A stretch of 64,000 nt of DNA from Bathymodiolus brooksi (lineage: Eukaryota; Mollusca; Bivalvia; Mytilida; Modiolidae), in NCBI GenBank assembly GCA_963680875.1, contig OY804588.1, forward strand, positions 58,168,369-58,232,368, written 5' to 3'. A program made the position numbers and the translations under genes. Shown here in pieces: positions 10,845-22,058 of the stretch (position 1 is its first letter; each line of letters begins with the position of its first letter). The notes beneath the pieces are model-generated. The model saw nothing but the letters and a program-made list of their open reading frames with translations, was not told the DNA's origin and did not search any database.

Positions 10845-10955
10845 CTGTGACTTGGGGCAGGTTTTCTCCGTGTACTCTGGTTTCCTCCACCAATAAAACT
10901 GACCACCATGATATAACTGAAATGTTGTTGAAAGTGGCGTTAAACACCATAAAAC
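10845..10955 (+). mobile_element. SINE family A, 3' part
   Basis: 'tttcctccaccaataaaact' with 'gttgaaagtggcgttaaaca' and ccataaaacc tail. Confidence 0.75.
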
Positions 10956-10959
10956 CTGA

Positions 10960-11345
10960 ATAATTGAAAGGGAACAAAGTGGTTTTTTTTATAATTGCTT
11001 TAAAATATGTTCTGAAAGAAAACACAGGCTCTTTCTAACAATAAGGAGGACCTTAAGCATATAAAACTGAATGGATAATTAAGGGTAATAACAAAATTAT
11101 CGAACTTCGAACAATCTTACAAAGGGAAAGTCAAAACTCATAATTATATAAACAGACAAAATCAGTCAACAACCGGAAAACTGTGAAAACCGTAATGACC
11201 CTGACTTGGTACAGGCATTTCCAAAGAAATGGTGGGTTGAATCAGATTTTAAAGCGCCAAACCTCCTGCTCTCATTACGGTTCAAAGGTTCTGGCTGTCA
11301 CTATAACAGTATTTAAATACAGGAACAAAATAGGTAAAATAGTTG
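10960..11345. other. Intronic sequence, no supported feature
   Basis: AT-rich, no ORF above noise and no repeat recognised by eye. Confidence 0.4.
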
Positions 11346-11349
11346 TCAA

Positions 11350-11640
11350 AGAGTGAGTGAGTGATTGTTGTTTAACGCCAATTCAGCAATTTTTCAGCTA
11401 TATCATGGCGAGAACAAGTTAATTTTCCATCAGATGATGATGAGGTCTGCTTTGTACTAAACCAACATGCCGAGTTGAATTTTTATAGTGCTAGCTCACT
11501 GAAACAATAGTCCACGGATAGACATGTTGCTCCACTCTGACACATTATTCTCATTCTGAGCCAACCAGTCATTGCTCTTTTGCTCTTACTCCTTAATGCT
11601 GCATATAATTTAAAAAAAATAATTTGAACCCTGGTCTCTT
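11350..11640 (-). mobile_element. SINE family B
   Basis: 'gtgagtgagtgattgttgtt' (tail side), 'agctatatcatggcgagaac', 'tagctcactgaaacaatagt' and the body to 'ttactccttaatgctgcata'. The head is diverged. Confidence 0.75.
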
Positions 11641-11677
11641 AAATTGTAAATTCAGGAGAAAAAAAACCATGATTTAC

Positions 11678-11852
11678 CTTTCTTCTTACTATTTTGCAGA
11701 AACACATGTAACTGAGCATTAATATCTGCTTTACTCTTGATGAATTCTCTCCCTTTTAGACTTCACATATGATGTATCAGACTCGATTTATCGTTGTTAG
11801 GTACAAGAACCCATGCTGCTATTTCTGCACCAAGATCTTCAAGTCTACTCAC
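11678..11852 (-). pseudogene. Exon 4 of the minus-strand family copy, premature stop
   Basis: A 175-bp exon, same length and phases (0 in, 1 out) as plus exon 48721-48895, with acceptor gatag and donor aag-gtaaat. Reading VSRLEDLGAEIAAWVLVP then NNDKSSLIHHM, it meets TGA where the plus copy has GGA (Gly). After the stop the frame continues SLKGREFIKSKADINAQL and LHVFLQN, so the stop is a point lesion in otherwise preserved coding sequence. Confidence 0.85.
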
Positions 11853-11859
11853 CTATCAA

Positions 11860-12740
11860 AACAAATTAAAACCAACATTCATAATTTATTGCTCATTCAC
11901 AGTACATGATATATATATGTATATGATATTAGACTTCAGAAGCTAAAATTATTTTTTTTAATCATGTTTGACACGTGCACGATCCATCAGATGCAAGAAT
12001 ATATCGATCACATGATCATTAATTTACTCAGATTAGGTCTTAACATTAAATTTAAGCCTACAATACAATGAAACGCAAAAACAACGGAAGCGTATTAGGG
12101 ACATTCATAAAATATATTAAAGTCAAAATTTTTACTTTTGAAATCTTGAAATTATGACATAAAACTCGGAAAAGTAAAATTTTGAGATTTTAAAAGTCGA
12201 AATTTTAATTTTTTTATGACTGTATTACACTGCATCAATGGCACGCCTGCTTATCGAGGTGACTACTGCCATATTGGAAATTAAATCAATTATATGTACG
12301 ATTATTGATCTATTTAAACTGTTTCAATATAGTTTGTGTGATGACCGTACTATTTATACATTTCAAAAAGTCATCTTTAAAAACCTAATGTTGGTTATTT
12401 GGATTTGTTGCACTGTACTATGTAACTGTAGACTAGTATGTGTTGTGCATAATCAATATTCTTATTTACCAAGACATGTACAAGCATTTATATATTTAAA
12501 GTTTGTTTTTGCCCGCAAAAACGTATGTCTCCCCCCCGTCCCACAAACTGTAGTTAAAAGGTAAAAAATCTATTTAGGTAACAAATAAAATTAAGCTTCA
12601 GTGAATAACAAAAAAAAATGTTTTAATCCATGAAACACAAACAAAATTTGATCAAAAGTGCTAAAGCAAGGGTTACAGGTACTATTCCATATTGTCATGG
12701 CAAAGTTCCCCATTCCAGAAAATTGCTCAGACCATGTTCT
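11860..12740. other. Intron of the minus-strand copy; no supported gene
   Basis: AT-rich. A plus-strand 108-codon open frame at 12238-12564 has no recognisable domain, no strong start context and lies in repeat-poor intron; treated as chance. Confidence 0.4.
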
Positions 12741-12747
12741 AATGATT

Positions 12748-13812
12748 TATGTCTCCCCCCACTTTGGTGGGGAGACATATTGTTTTTGTCCTGTCCGTCC
12801 ATCTGTCTGTCACAGTTTGTCAGTGCAACTCCTCTGAAACTACTGAACAGAATTTCATGATACTTGGTAGGTAGTAAGGACACCATATGTAGTTGTGCAT
12901 ATTACCAGGAAATTTTGATCGCCTGAATTTTGTGGGAGTTATGCCCCTTTGAACTTAGAAATTTACTACTGAAGCAGCTTGTCAGCACAACTCCTCTGAA
13001 ACTACTGAACATAATTTCATGAAACTTGGTAGGTAGTAAGGACACCATATGTAGTTGTGCATATTACTAGAAAATTTTAAGTTCAAAGGCGCATAACTCC
13101 CACAAAATTTAGCGGATCAAAATTTCTTGGTAATATGCACAACTACATATGGTGTCCTTACTACCTACCAAATATGGTGTCCTTACTACCTACCAAGTTT
13201 CATGAAATTCTGTTCAGTAGTTTCAGAGGAGTTGCGCTGACAAGCTGCTTCAGAAGTATATTTCGGAAAAACATTTAAGTTCAAAGGGGCATAACTCCCA
13301 CAAAATTCAGGCGATCAAAATTTCCTGGTAATATGCACAGCTACATATGGTGTCCTTACCACCTACCAAGTTTCATGAAATTCTGTTCAGTAGTTTCAGA
13401 GGAGTTGCGCTGACAAGCTGCTTCAGAAGTATATTTCGGAAAAACATTTAAGTTCAAAGGGGCATAACTCCCACAAAATTCAGGCGATCAAAATTTCCTT
13501 GTAATATGCACAGCTACATATGGTGTCCTTACTACCTACCAGGTTTCATGAAATTCTGTTCAGTAGTTTCAGAGGAGTTGCGCTGACAAGCTGCTTGAGT
13601 AGTAAATTTCGGGAAATTTCTATGTTCAAAGAGGCATAACTCCCACAAAATTCAGGCGATCAAAATTCCCTGGTAATATGCACAACTACATATGGTGTCC
13701 TTACTACCTACCAAGTTTCATGAAATTCTGTTCAGTAGTTTCAGAGGAGTTGTGCTGACAAAGTGTGTGACAGACGAACAGGACAAAAACAATATGGGGG
13801 GGGGAAGACATA
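12748..13812. mobile_element. Tandem-core element with inverted halves ('tggtaggtagtaagg' family)
   Basis: Left end has the hairpin tctccccccactttggtggg and gtttttgtcctgtccgtcc; the right end is its inverse (gacgaacaggacaaaaacaa then tatgggggggg). Core units of about 180 bp carry 'ctgaaactactgaacagaat', 'catgaaacttggtaggtagt' and 'gtagttgtgcatattaccag'. Orientation flips at about 13075, giving two or so forward and five reverse units. Confidence 0.75.
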
Positions 13813-13854
13813 ATTTCTAAATACAATAGACTATACATGAATTTGTTCAGAATA

Positions 13855-14127
13855 ATGAGTGAGTGAGTGATTGTTGTTAACGCCAGTTCCGCAATTTTTC
13901 AGCTATATATCAAGTTAATTTTCAATGAAATGACGATGAGGTCCTCTTTATACTAGACCAACACGCTGAGTTGGATTTTGATAGTGCTAGCTCACTGAAA
14001 CAACAGTCCATGGATAGACATGTCGCCCCACTCTGACACATTATCCTGATTCCGAGCCAACCAGTCTTTGCTCTTTCTCCTAAATGCTGTGTGCTTAGCG
14101 GAGAAGCAACAAATACCAATTCTATAG
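13855..14127 (-). mobile_element. SINE family B, left part (split by nested transposon)
   Basis: 'gtgagtgagtgattgttgtt' through 'agaagcaacaaataccaatt'. Continues at 14944 after the nested element. Confidence 0.85.
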
Positions 14128-14937
14128 CAGTCTGTGCCAAAAACTTTTTCAACAACTAGCCCAGGGGGCAAGTCAGGTCCCACAATTCACTAGCCCTCCC
14201 TGATTTTAATTAGCCCGAATAAAAGATATAAATTTCTTTCTTGTACCTCCTCTGGTTCACATTTCCGCTTAACTGAACTTGTCTGAAGCCTTACCAGGCT
14301 TGGCACCTTTAACCCAACGTATCATTTATTGAACTTGATGATATTCATTAATTGCACATGTATGTTTACATCAGCTAATTACCAACTGATTTGATCAAAT
14401 TGTACAGATAGCAACGTACATGGAAACGTAAAAAGCGTGCCGTCGACTCGTGGAGAAGTAAATGTGATAAAAATTTAGAAATAGTCATTTAATACTATTA
14501 ACTAAGAACATTGATCAAAAACGTTATCTTATATAAAGCAGGGTCTTATATACATGTACCACCCCGTTGTACGAGGAGTCCGGAGCTCTTCCTAGTTGGC
14601 AGGTGGGTCGTTGTTGGAATATTTTTATCTGTAATTAGTCGTATTATCAAAACGGAATCTCTCTGGATTTTTCTCTTGTTAACTACGATACAAAGCATAT
14701 TCCGAACTTGATTCAGATGAACTCCACGAGGTTAACAACATGACAAATGCATTTGTAAGGGTAAACAAACAGCGGCGAGACGTTCATGCATACAAATAAT
14801 CGTACCAAGAAGTTATCTGAATGCTCAGAGCTTTTTTTGTAGATAAAGGTCATCGATTTTCACTAGCCCGTTTGGGCTAGCATTATAAAGCTTTAACTAG
14901 CCGCAGGCATCGGGCTAGTGGCTAACGTCGCAGACTG
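14128..14937. mobile_element. hAT-like non-autonomous transposon nested in a SINE, 6-bp TSD
   Basis: Ends cagtctgtgcc / gtcgcagactg and duplication CTATAG (14122-14127, 14938-14943). The SINE is colinear across the insertion, which fixes both borders. Subterminal words ctagccc / gggctag occur at least three times on each end. Interior 0.6 kb has no ORF of note. Confidence 0.9.
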
Positions 14938-14943
14938 CTATAG

Positions 14944-15015
14944 TCTTTGGTTTGACCTGAGCGGGGCTCGAACCCACGATCTACCGCACTCATGGCAAGC
15001 TTGCTAACCATTACA
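14944..15015 (-). mobile_element. SINE family B, tRNA-like head
   Basis: Minus strand gives 'ggtgtaatggttagcaagct' (A-box-like) and 'gatcgtgggttcgagccccg' (B-box GGTTCGAGCCC), identifying a tRNA-derived RNA polymerase III promoter. Confidence 0.85.
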
Positions 15016-15041
15016 CCACCGATAAACAAACATGTACTTAC

Positions 15042-15589
15042 TGTATTACTAAGAACTGTTAGACAGTCATCAGTATTGTCTAGTTGTGGTTCAACACTTT
15101 GATCTTCATTTAATCTATCTGTTTCTTGATTGTTGGTTTGCAATGAAGGTACACTAACTTGGTCATTCAATAAATGAGATGTGGAGTTGTCTCCCATGTA
15201 ATGACTAGAGCTACCTCCCTTACTGCCTGAAACAAAAGCCCATACTATGTTTTGACCTAACTGCATCGGAAAAGGTGTACCTTCGATTGTTTGTGTCTCC
15301 TGATCTACATGTATTTTATTATTTACCGCTAGCGAGGATGATGTCACTCCATCGATTTTTACTTCATCATTATTTGATTTCACATTATCAGGCAGTGGTA
15401 AATGTAGTGTATTTTCGATTGTTTGTGTCTCCTGATTTTTCAGCATATTATTATTAGCTAGTGAGGATGATGTCACTTCTTTCATTTTAGACCGTTCATC
15501 GTTATTTGATTTTACATTATCAGGCTGTGTTATTACTCTTTTATATTTCTTTTTTTTACCACAAATTATCTTTTCACCTGTCTGTGTAT
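15042..15589 (-). pseudogene. Exon 3 of the minus-strand family copy (long form)
   Basis: Acceptor ttattttcag at 15590-15599 and donor ata-ca|gtaagt give a 548-bp exon, phase 1 in and phase 0 out, open throughout. It reads DTQTGEKIICGKKKKYKR, then two roughly 45-residue repeats (QPDNVKSNNDE ... VTSSSLA ... QETQTIE), then GSKGGSSSHYMGDNSTSHL. It ends VSVPSLQTNNQETDRLNE to TVLSNT. The last 37 codons align with plus exon 45067-45178, which lacks everything upstream. This exon is itself intact; it is called pseudogene because the downstream exons of the same copy are broken. Confidence 0.75.
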
Positions 15590-15639
15590 CTGAAAATAAA
15601 AGGAGAAAATTATAAATTATAACATGCAAACAGACAAAA

Positions 15640-15792
15640 CTAACTGTGCAATCAGTGCATATCACCACTATATAGTTGCGAGTTCCAACCCCGCTCAGGC
15701 AAGGTGTACTCGATACAACATAATGTGATAAAATTTGTCAGTGATATTACTGAAATATTGTTGAAAGTAGCATTAAACACCATAAACCTCAA
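15640..15792 (+). mobile_element. SINE family A, internally deleted
   Basis: 'tatagttgcgagttccaacc' (B-box side) then directly 'gtgatattactgaaatattg' and cataaacc tail. Confidence 0.7.
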
Positions 15793-16334
15793 TAATTTTA
15801 ATGACATAAGTATACATGTATTACCAAATAAATCAGAGCTCCAGATAAGCTGCGTATTTGCATTGTTTACGCTATAAAAACGAGTAAAAACGCATGTATT
15901 ATCAGATCAGAGTGTACACATTATGCATACATATTGCTGTGAAAGCAAACTTTCCAAATTCGGAGCGTACTTGAACGCTGTTAACGATGATAGTCGTGTA
16001 CATTAACAATACATTTTTGTCTTTGAGAAATTCCCCGTAATTACTTCCCTTTATACTTTTCGAAGGAGAGAGCGTATACATCCGAGGGGTACCAAATGTT
16101 TGCCTTTCTAAGCATCGATGTCAAAAGAGATCTGATTGGATGTTTACGATAAATCATCCAATCGCGGTCAATATTACAAATACATGCAGTGCTCCTTATC
16201 AGGAGTGGTTTACGTAATAAGTAAGAACTAAAATGAAAGTAAATTTGGGAACACGTTGTTCGTTGAAAATGAGCAAGAACATGAATAAGCGCACTACTAA
16301 GCGCAAGAGCGCTCCGGAAAATTCTATACTTAAC

Positions 16335-16450
16335 AGGCCTCTACAACAACTTTTTTTCAAACTTGTCCCTTTGGGCAAGTAACTTTCTAGATTGACTTGT
16401 CTGAATTAAAACATCACTTGTCCAAAAATTTTGACCCGAAGATTCAAAAA
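16335..16450. mobile_element. Solo end of a CAG...CTG transposon ('cttgtcc/gggcaag' words)
   Basis: Starts caggcctctacaacaac and carries cttgtccctttgggcaagta and acttgtctg / acttgtccaa, the same subterminal words as the MITE at 44593-44746. No matching second end found. Confidence 0.45.
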
Positions 16451-16607
16451 AATGAAAGAGTTTGTTATTTGGTAGAAACAAGACATAGGCTTTTCATGAA
16501 ATTCTTGAAAATGTTCTAAAAGTACTCCGATATGAATCAAAAGACTATAAGACAATAAAATGTGTTTAAACTAAACTAAAAGACTATAAAATAATTGGTA
16601 GCAGGTC

Positions 16608-18727
16608 AAATTGGCCCCAAGTCAAATTGGCCCCAGTCAAATCGACCCCAAGTCAAATCGGCCCCAGATCAAATCATTGTATTATTATGTTTTTTTTTAT
16701 TTTTTCACACCGGGAAATCACATGTCCACCAATTTTGTTGTTTACTATTGTCAACATGCAAAGTTAAATATTTCTTAAATAGTTTGGACACTATTCAGCA
16801 AAATATTTAAATACATCCAATACGTTTTAATTATTGAAGTATTAAAACTGTCTAGTAAGTACAGTTGTGTTTTGTACCAGTAAATGTTTACCATTGATAC
16901 AAAAATAAACTAAATATAAACGTCTGACTATATCTCGCCATGCTTAAAATAATCAACCGATAAAATTTCAGTGTCTGCATATATATGATGCAAATTTCCT
17001 CCATGTACATTGGCCATGAGGAGGACTTTAATTTCATTTTGTTTAATCATTTCCAGTCTAAATGTCCTTTAGGCACCGGCCCTTGATGACCTCTGTATAT
17101 GAATGGCATTGCTCTCATGCATGTACATTGGTCATGGGGAGGACACTGGATTTGCCTTCTGACATTGTATTAGCCCCTTGTAAATATAAAAGGGTTTATT
17201 TCTATTTCAGTACATTTTACGCGTGACGGTTCTTTTAATACCCTTTTAATCCAGAGACTGTTTCGATTTGATGTAATCTAATCTATAGATGGGGTTAGTT
17301 TTTTGTGTGATTGACCCTATTCCATTGACTTGCATATACTACCTTTAATAGTAATATCAGATTTTTTTAACAAAAGAATCCACTCATCAATAAAATTTAA
17401 ATTTTACATCTTTTAACCAAAAATATTTATTTATATTATAAAGTCCGTTTGACCAGCCTAAAACAGGACTAAAAAATTAATTAAAAATCAACAGTTCAAC
17501 TTATTGATTTTTTTTCTTCACACATTTACTCATATATCATCTACCTACTCTGACAAATAATTTCAGAATTTTGACACTATTTTCCAAAAAGTTGCCCATT
17601 AGGTCTCTGTTAAATATTTGTACCAAATGTGGATATGTGCAGAGGGAGTTAGTATCCTTGTTGTTACCAACTTCCAGTGTAAACAATAACAACAACACAT
17701 GTGATTTTATTTACATTTCACTGTCATGTGATTACCTAATTTGAATGTCACCAGAACCCAAGCATGCATGAGATGTTCATTTCACCCAAAGTTTAACTTT
17801 TTACATTTTATTGGAAATTATTTTAGAAATTTAAAAGTAAAAAGTATAAATGCAAGCCTTTGAATTTTAAATCTTTTTCTTTAAATTCTAAATAAAATCA
17901 CTTTTGTTTTGGTGTTTTCTAAAGCCCAGTATTTGAACTCAAAGAACATGGTTATAAAGTAAGCCTATGTGTATTGACCAGATATACCATGTAAATAGCC
18001 CATGCTTTGCATGCTTTGTGTATACTTTTAGAAAATGAAAACAAGTTTTATGTATGTTATTTAAGCATAATAAAAAAACCAAGTAATTAATATATATTTG
18101 TTTTAAATATAATAGAAAAAATATAAAATAAAGGTAGAAAAAAACAACATTTTTTTTGTCTTTTCATAAATTAATATTTACAAATTAAAAATTATCTGCC
18201 CTTATTTAGAACTCTACCAATACTTATATAGAAAGGATAGTCATGCCTCTCAAAACTTCAGATGAAAAACAGGATTTAATACTAAAAGTGTTTGATTATT
18301 TTGAAGCCAAATCAAAATTGTCACTTGGTTGACATATTCAAATTAGGTAATCACATGACCGTGAAATGTAAATAAAATCACATGTGTTGTTGTTATTGTT
18401 TACACTGGAAGTTGGTAACAACAAGCATACTAACTCCCTCTGCACATATCCACATTTGGTACAAATATTTAACATAGAGACCTAATGGGCAACTTTTTGG
18501 AAACTAGTGTCAAAATTCTGAAATTAGTTGTCAGAGTAGGTAGATGATATATGAGTAAATGTGTGAAGAAAAAAAATCAATAAGTTGAACTGTTGATTTT
18601 TAATTAATTTTTTAGTCCTGTTTTAGGCTGGTCAAATGGACTATACATAAAAAAATTTTTATTTATTATTTTTTTATTTTTATTTTTTGGGGCCGATTTG
18701 ACTTTCATTTTGAGGCCGATTTGACTG
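16608..18727. mobile_element. Element with 'gtcaaat-ggcccc' ends and 310-bp internal inverted repeat
   Basis: Left end has four spaced copies of gtcaaat(t/c)ggcccc-type words (16608-16670); the right end has ggggccgatttgact and gaggccgatttgactgg in inverse orientation. Within it 17441-17752 and 18326-18643 form a long inverted repeat, e.g. cagagggagttagtatcctt against its complement, with a 570-bp loop. No target duplication was identified, so borders are approximate. Confidence 0.5.
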
Positions 18728-19153
18728 GAATTCAAATAATTAGTACCCTGGTATTTTAAACAAAATTTGAAAGCATCTATATAGATCCAGTGACCACCCA
18801 TGCAGGACTGAGGTATTCCGGAATTTACTCATTAAGCAATTTGCTATATATGTTATTAATAGCGAGCATCGCAAGATGCGAGCTAAACAGCAACATGTGT
18901 GTAAGGAGATGAATCATTATATGATCAATACCAATCGGAAATGGATTCTAAGTTTCGGCATAGAATGGACAATCGGAGTGAAGTACAGGAAATAGCCTTT
19001 TAATTTGAATAAAAAATAACTATCCAGTTTAAAAATAACCCCAAAAAATTTAGAAAGGAAACCGTACAGCTTCTTTACATGAAACGATTAATTTATTTAA
19101 AAAATGGACAATCGTTACACCTTCTTGATTCGCCCCTAAATAAAAGTCGTCCC

Positions 19154-19499
19154 CGATATATCTCAATCGTAGCTACTCGGCCATTCTCTCTACCCTGCAA
19201 ATAACCTCGTACGTACATAGTAGAAATTCTTCTTAAATTGTTTGCCGGAAGCTAAGTTAAGTTAAGCCGCACAAAAATATAGTCCACGAAAATCCAATAT
19301 GGAAGACATACAAAGTAAAATCTAATCATGCAAAACTAATTAAAACTTTAATTGAAATATAGAAAATTGCTTAAAATATAACTTTATCAAACTTTCATGT
19401 AACTGACATGTGAAAAGTAGTGCGATTTATACGCCTAATGCATACGAGGTTATTTGCAGGGTAGCGAGAATGGCCGAGTAGTTACGATTGCGATATATC
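19154..19499. mobile_element. Fold-back MITE, 58-bp arms
   Basis: 'actcggccattctctctacc' plus 'ctgcaaataacctcgta' on the left is inverted on the right as 'tacgaggttatttgcagggt' plus agcgagaatggccgagta; loop about 220 bp, no coding. It lies 330 bp upstream of the first-exon copy at 19891. Confidence 0.75.
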
Positions 19500-19826
19500 T
19501 CAGCCCCAAAAAATCTCCTTTACAATAGAATTAACTGGGTAAGTCGAATTGAATAACAAAGAAAAATAATCAAGAATAATGAAGAAAAGAACCCAAAACT
19601 ACTATTTGTACATGTACATGTCTATGCGTAGATGCGATGCTCGCCGGATATTGTCTACCAGCTGCGTAATTTTTTCATACCCAAAATTATTGTCGATTTC
19701 CGTACTGATGTTCATAAAATGAAGATTAACACCGAGTTATCCTGCAAAAGATACGATTTTTTTGACAGAAAAGACCCAAAACTATCATTATCGGAATTAT
19801 TGTCCTGATGACAAGAATTCAAATGT

Positions 19827-19890
19827 ATTCATACGACCTTCTTATTTTACGCGTCTTGAGCATGCGCACTGCTTAAAAACAATAAACAAC
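19827..19890 (+). promoter_or_regulatory. Putative promoter block of first exon copy 1
   Basis: attcatacgacct at 19827-19839 and the palindromic gcatgcgcact (NRF-1-like) at about 19860-19870, 20-30 bp before the ATG. Both words recur before other first exons (34166, 38061, 42166). Function is inference. Confidence 0.45.
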
Positions 19891-20090
19891 ATGTCGGAAG
19901 AGAAAGTTTCCACACGTGGTAGAAAGAGGACTTTGACAGATTCAGAGAGAAAGAGGAATAGATGTGCAGTGTCTTCCAAATGGAACAAAGGAAGGATATA
20001 TGTAGGGGATCAGCTGGACCGTTGGAACGAACTGAAGGAAGTGCTACGCGTCCAAACTCACGCTAAAGTGGCAAAGATTTTGCTTGATAG
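19891..20090 (+). CDS. First exon, copy 1 of the variable-first-exon family
   Basis: 66 codons plus two bases from ATG at 19891 to a phase-2 donor (gatag|gtaaac). Reads MSEEKVSTRGRKRTLTDSE, then RKRNRCAVSSKWNKGRIYVG, DQLDRWNELKEVLRVQ and AKVAKILLD. It is a basic N-terminus followed by an amphipathic R.Y.G..-DRW.EL..VLRV.T.AEVA.ILLD module. From memory, similar short modules precede C2H2 zinc fingers in some animal proteins; that is unverified. The donor phase fits the acceptor of exon 2 at 44356, which would complete the codon as Ser and continue YYSLSICSPV. An in-frame ATG at 19762 exists, but similarity between copies begins at 19891. The exon lies inside the 5.8-kb transposon and may be a captured duplicate. 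Expression is unknown. Confidence 0.65.
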
Positions 20091-20129
20091 GTAAACAGAG
20101 CATGTTGTCTTCTTTTCTCAATCGTATTT

Positions 20130-21400
20130 TCTTCTTCTTCTTTGGTTACGGAAAACCATCAACGCACTGATGTTTACTTTCCGGCGCATGCCTGTTAAAA
20201 TGTTTTCAAATATTTAAAAATTTTCGGAACATAGAAAATTAGTTTGATATAATTGTTATTATTATTTTTTAGTTTGATATTATCAGTTTTTACAATTTTT
20301 CTTTTAATTTTGGATTTTTACAATTTTTTTATTTAATATTTTTCATTTATTAAGATAAAATTATGATTTCTGTTTATTTTATTCTGTGTGGATAAGTATC
20401 AAGGAGCACATTGTGAGTGAGTGCACCCTTGAAGGATTCTGTAGTGGTGTTTTTGGTTATGTCGGGGGATAATTTGTTCCAGTCTTTAATGGTTTGACAA
20501 AAGAAAGAAAATTTATAACTGTCTTTATTGCATTGGATTTGTCTGTAGGAGTCTTTTTGGGAAGATCTTGTCGTAGACTGGCTCTGAAGTAATATATTTT
20601 GTGTAGGGATAGCGATATTTTCATTTATTACTTTGTGAAACATTATGAGCCTAGTTCTTAGTCGGCGTTCTTGTAGAGTTTGCCAATTCATGGTGTTTAA
20701 CATCTCAGACACACTGCTGGTGTTATGATGTCTGTTGCATGTATACCTGGCTGCCCGTCTCTGTACCTTTTCTAGTAAGTTGATGTTTTCGTTTGTGTGA
20801 GGATCCCAAACAGTGCAGCAGTATTCTAATTAGGGTTTGATATACTCGTTCTTTTATTGTTTGTGATTGTACTTTTAGATTTCTTCTGATAAAAAATAAT
20901 GATTTGTTTGCTTTGGCGGCAGTTTGTTGAATGTGGGTGTTCCATTTTTGGTCTTGAGATTGTGACACCTAGATATTTTGCGTGTTGAACAGATTCTAAT
21001 ATATGGCCATGCATGTTATAGTAAAAGTGGATTGGATTTCTCTTGGTTGTTATATTCATGATGTTACACTTGTCTGGGTGAAATGACATGAGCCAGTCTT
21101 GTTCCCATTTTATAGCAGCTTCAAGATCTTCTTGGAGCTTGAGGCAATCGCTTTGTGATTTGATTTGTCGATAGATCATACTGTCATCTGCAAAAAGTCG
21201 GATACGGCTATGTTTTATGTATTCAGGAAGGTCGTTAATGTAGATTAGAAAAAGTATTGGCCCTGTGGGACACCGGATGTGACTGGTATTTTTGATGATG
21301 TCATATTTTCTAAAAGTACTGTTTGAGTTCTGTTTGAGAGAAAAGATTTTAATGTAGTTCTTATGCAAATAGCTTGTCAGGGTGTGGTGTCAGTTATATA
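20130..21400 (-). pseudogene. CR1/jockey-like LINE, 3' half, frameshifted
   Basis: Minus-strand frames 21368-20826, 20968-20723 and 20712-20374 together give GPILFLIYINDLPEYIKHS, IRLFADDSMIYRQIKS (the F-A-D-D catalytic motif of reverse transcriptase) and HPDKCNIMN. They end in a C-terminal region with WQTLQERRLRTRLIMFHKV and FCQTIKDWNKLSPD. The usual SGVPQG box is corrupted to SHIRCPTG and at least two frameshifts separate the pieces. The 3' UTR runs to about 20135 directly after first exon copy 1. A second 3'-end fragment of the same family lies at 40145-40465. Confidence 0.8.
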
Positions 21401-21642
21401 AAGTAAACACAGAACAAAATATTTACAACATTTTATTAATAAACAGAGATATACATTTCACTTGCATCCTGCATTTATTGAATAACACTTGTGTCAAACA
21501 TAATTTTAAAATTGTACATGTAAGCAATCTTTTCTGATGTAGAGAGTACAACAGTGCAAAGGAAATATGCAAATACCCATCATTTTCAAAAGTAGGGGGT
21601 AATTACCCTTTGGACTTGAAAATTATCTGGAGCTCTGTAAAT

Positions 21643-21960
21643 CATGTAAACCATAATATTTCAATGAGGGACAGCTAAAATACACCAAATAATGACAAAT
21701 AGAAGCAATGAAGGTAGAAAATTTATGAAAGATGTTCAAAAGCATATTTGTAAGCGTACTTTCATTCTGCCGTGTGTTTATTCTGACCAAACATTATTTA
21801 CTAGGGACTATTGTATATAAATAGTGTGAAAACGTCGAACAAGGTATATTTGTTTATGTTTATTATACTGGTAAATTGTTTACGTAATAATGGGTAAAAA
21901 TACACAGGATTTTCTGGTAACCAGTTCAATGCATCTGAATCAATCCAGCGTTTTATCATA
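21643..21960. other. Spacer, no supported feature
   Basis: AT-rich, with no exon or repeat recognised apart from scattered short similarity to the transposon ends. Confidence 0.35.
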
Positions 21961-21966
21961 TAGTAT

Positions 21967-22058
21967 TATAGTCTGTTTCGTAGTTCGAGATGTCGATGTC
22001 AAATTATTTTATTACTTGTATCCTGAAATCGACATCTCAAACTACGAAACAGACTATA
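21967..22058. repeat. Fold-back hairpin, 33-bp arms
   Basis: 'tatagtctgtttcgtagttc' plus gagatgtcgatgtc is inverted as gaaatcgacatctc plus 'aaactacgaaacagactata'. Loop is about 25 bp. Probably a small MITE; not a tRNA or known RNA. Confidence 0.7.

Larger units (their letters stand above)
15834..21637. mobile_element. 5.8-kb CAG...CTG transposon, 5-bp TSD, carrying a first-exon cassette and a LINE
   Basis: Terminal repeats cagagctccagataa (15834-15848) and ttatctggagctctg (21623-21637) are perfect inverses over 15 bp and are bordered by TAAAT at 15829-15833 and 21638-21642. Inside lie a short open start at 16269 (MSKNMNKRTTKRKSAPENS, possibly a transposase N-terminus, broken at about 16335 by another element end), an inverted-repeat element, a fold-back MITE, a first-exon copy of the host family (19891-20090) and a dead LINE. 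The interior is so altered that autonomy is excluded. Single-element status rests on TIR plus TSD agreement. Confidence 0.75.

Noticed and set aside
12238..12564. 108-codon plus-strand open frame
   Set aside because: No domain, no splice or promoter context, AT-rich intron; likely chance.
14944..15015. tRNA gene
   Set aside because: A- and B-box-like words are present but the cloverleaf is not complete and it is the head of a family B SINE found elsewhere in the window.
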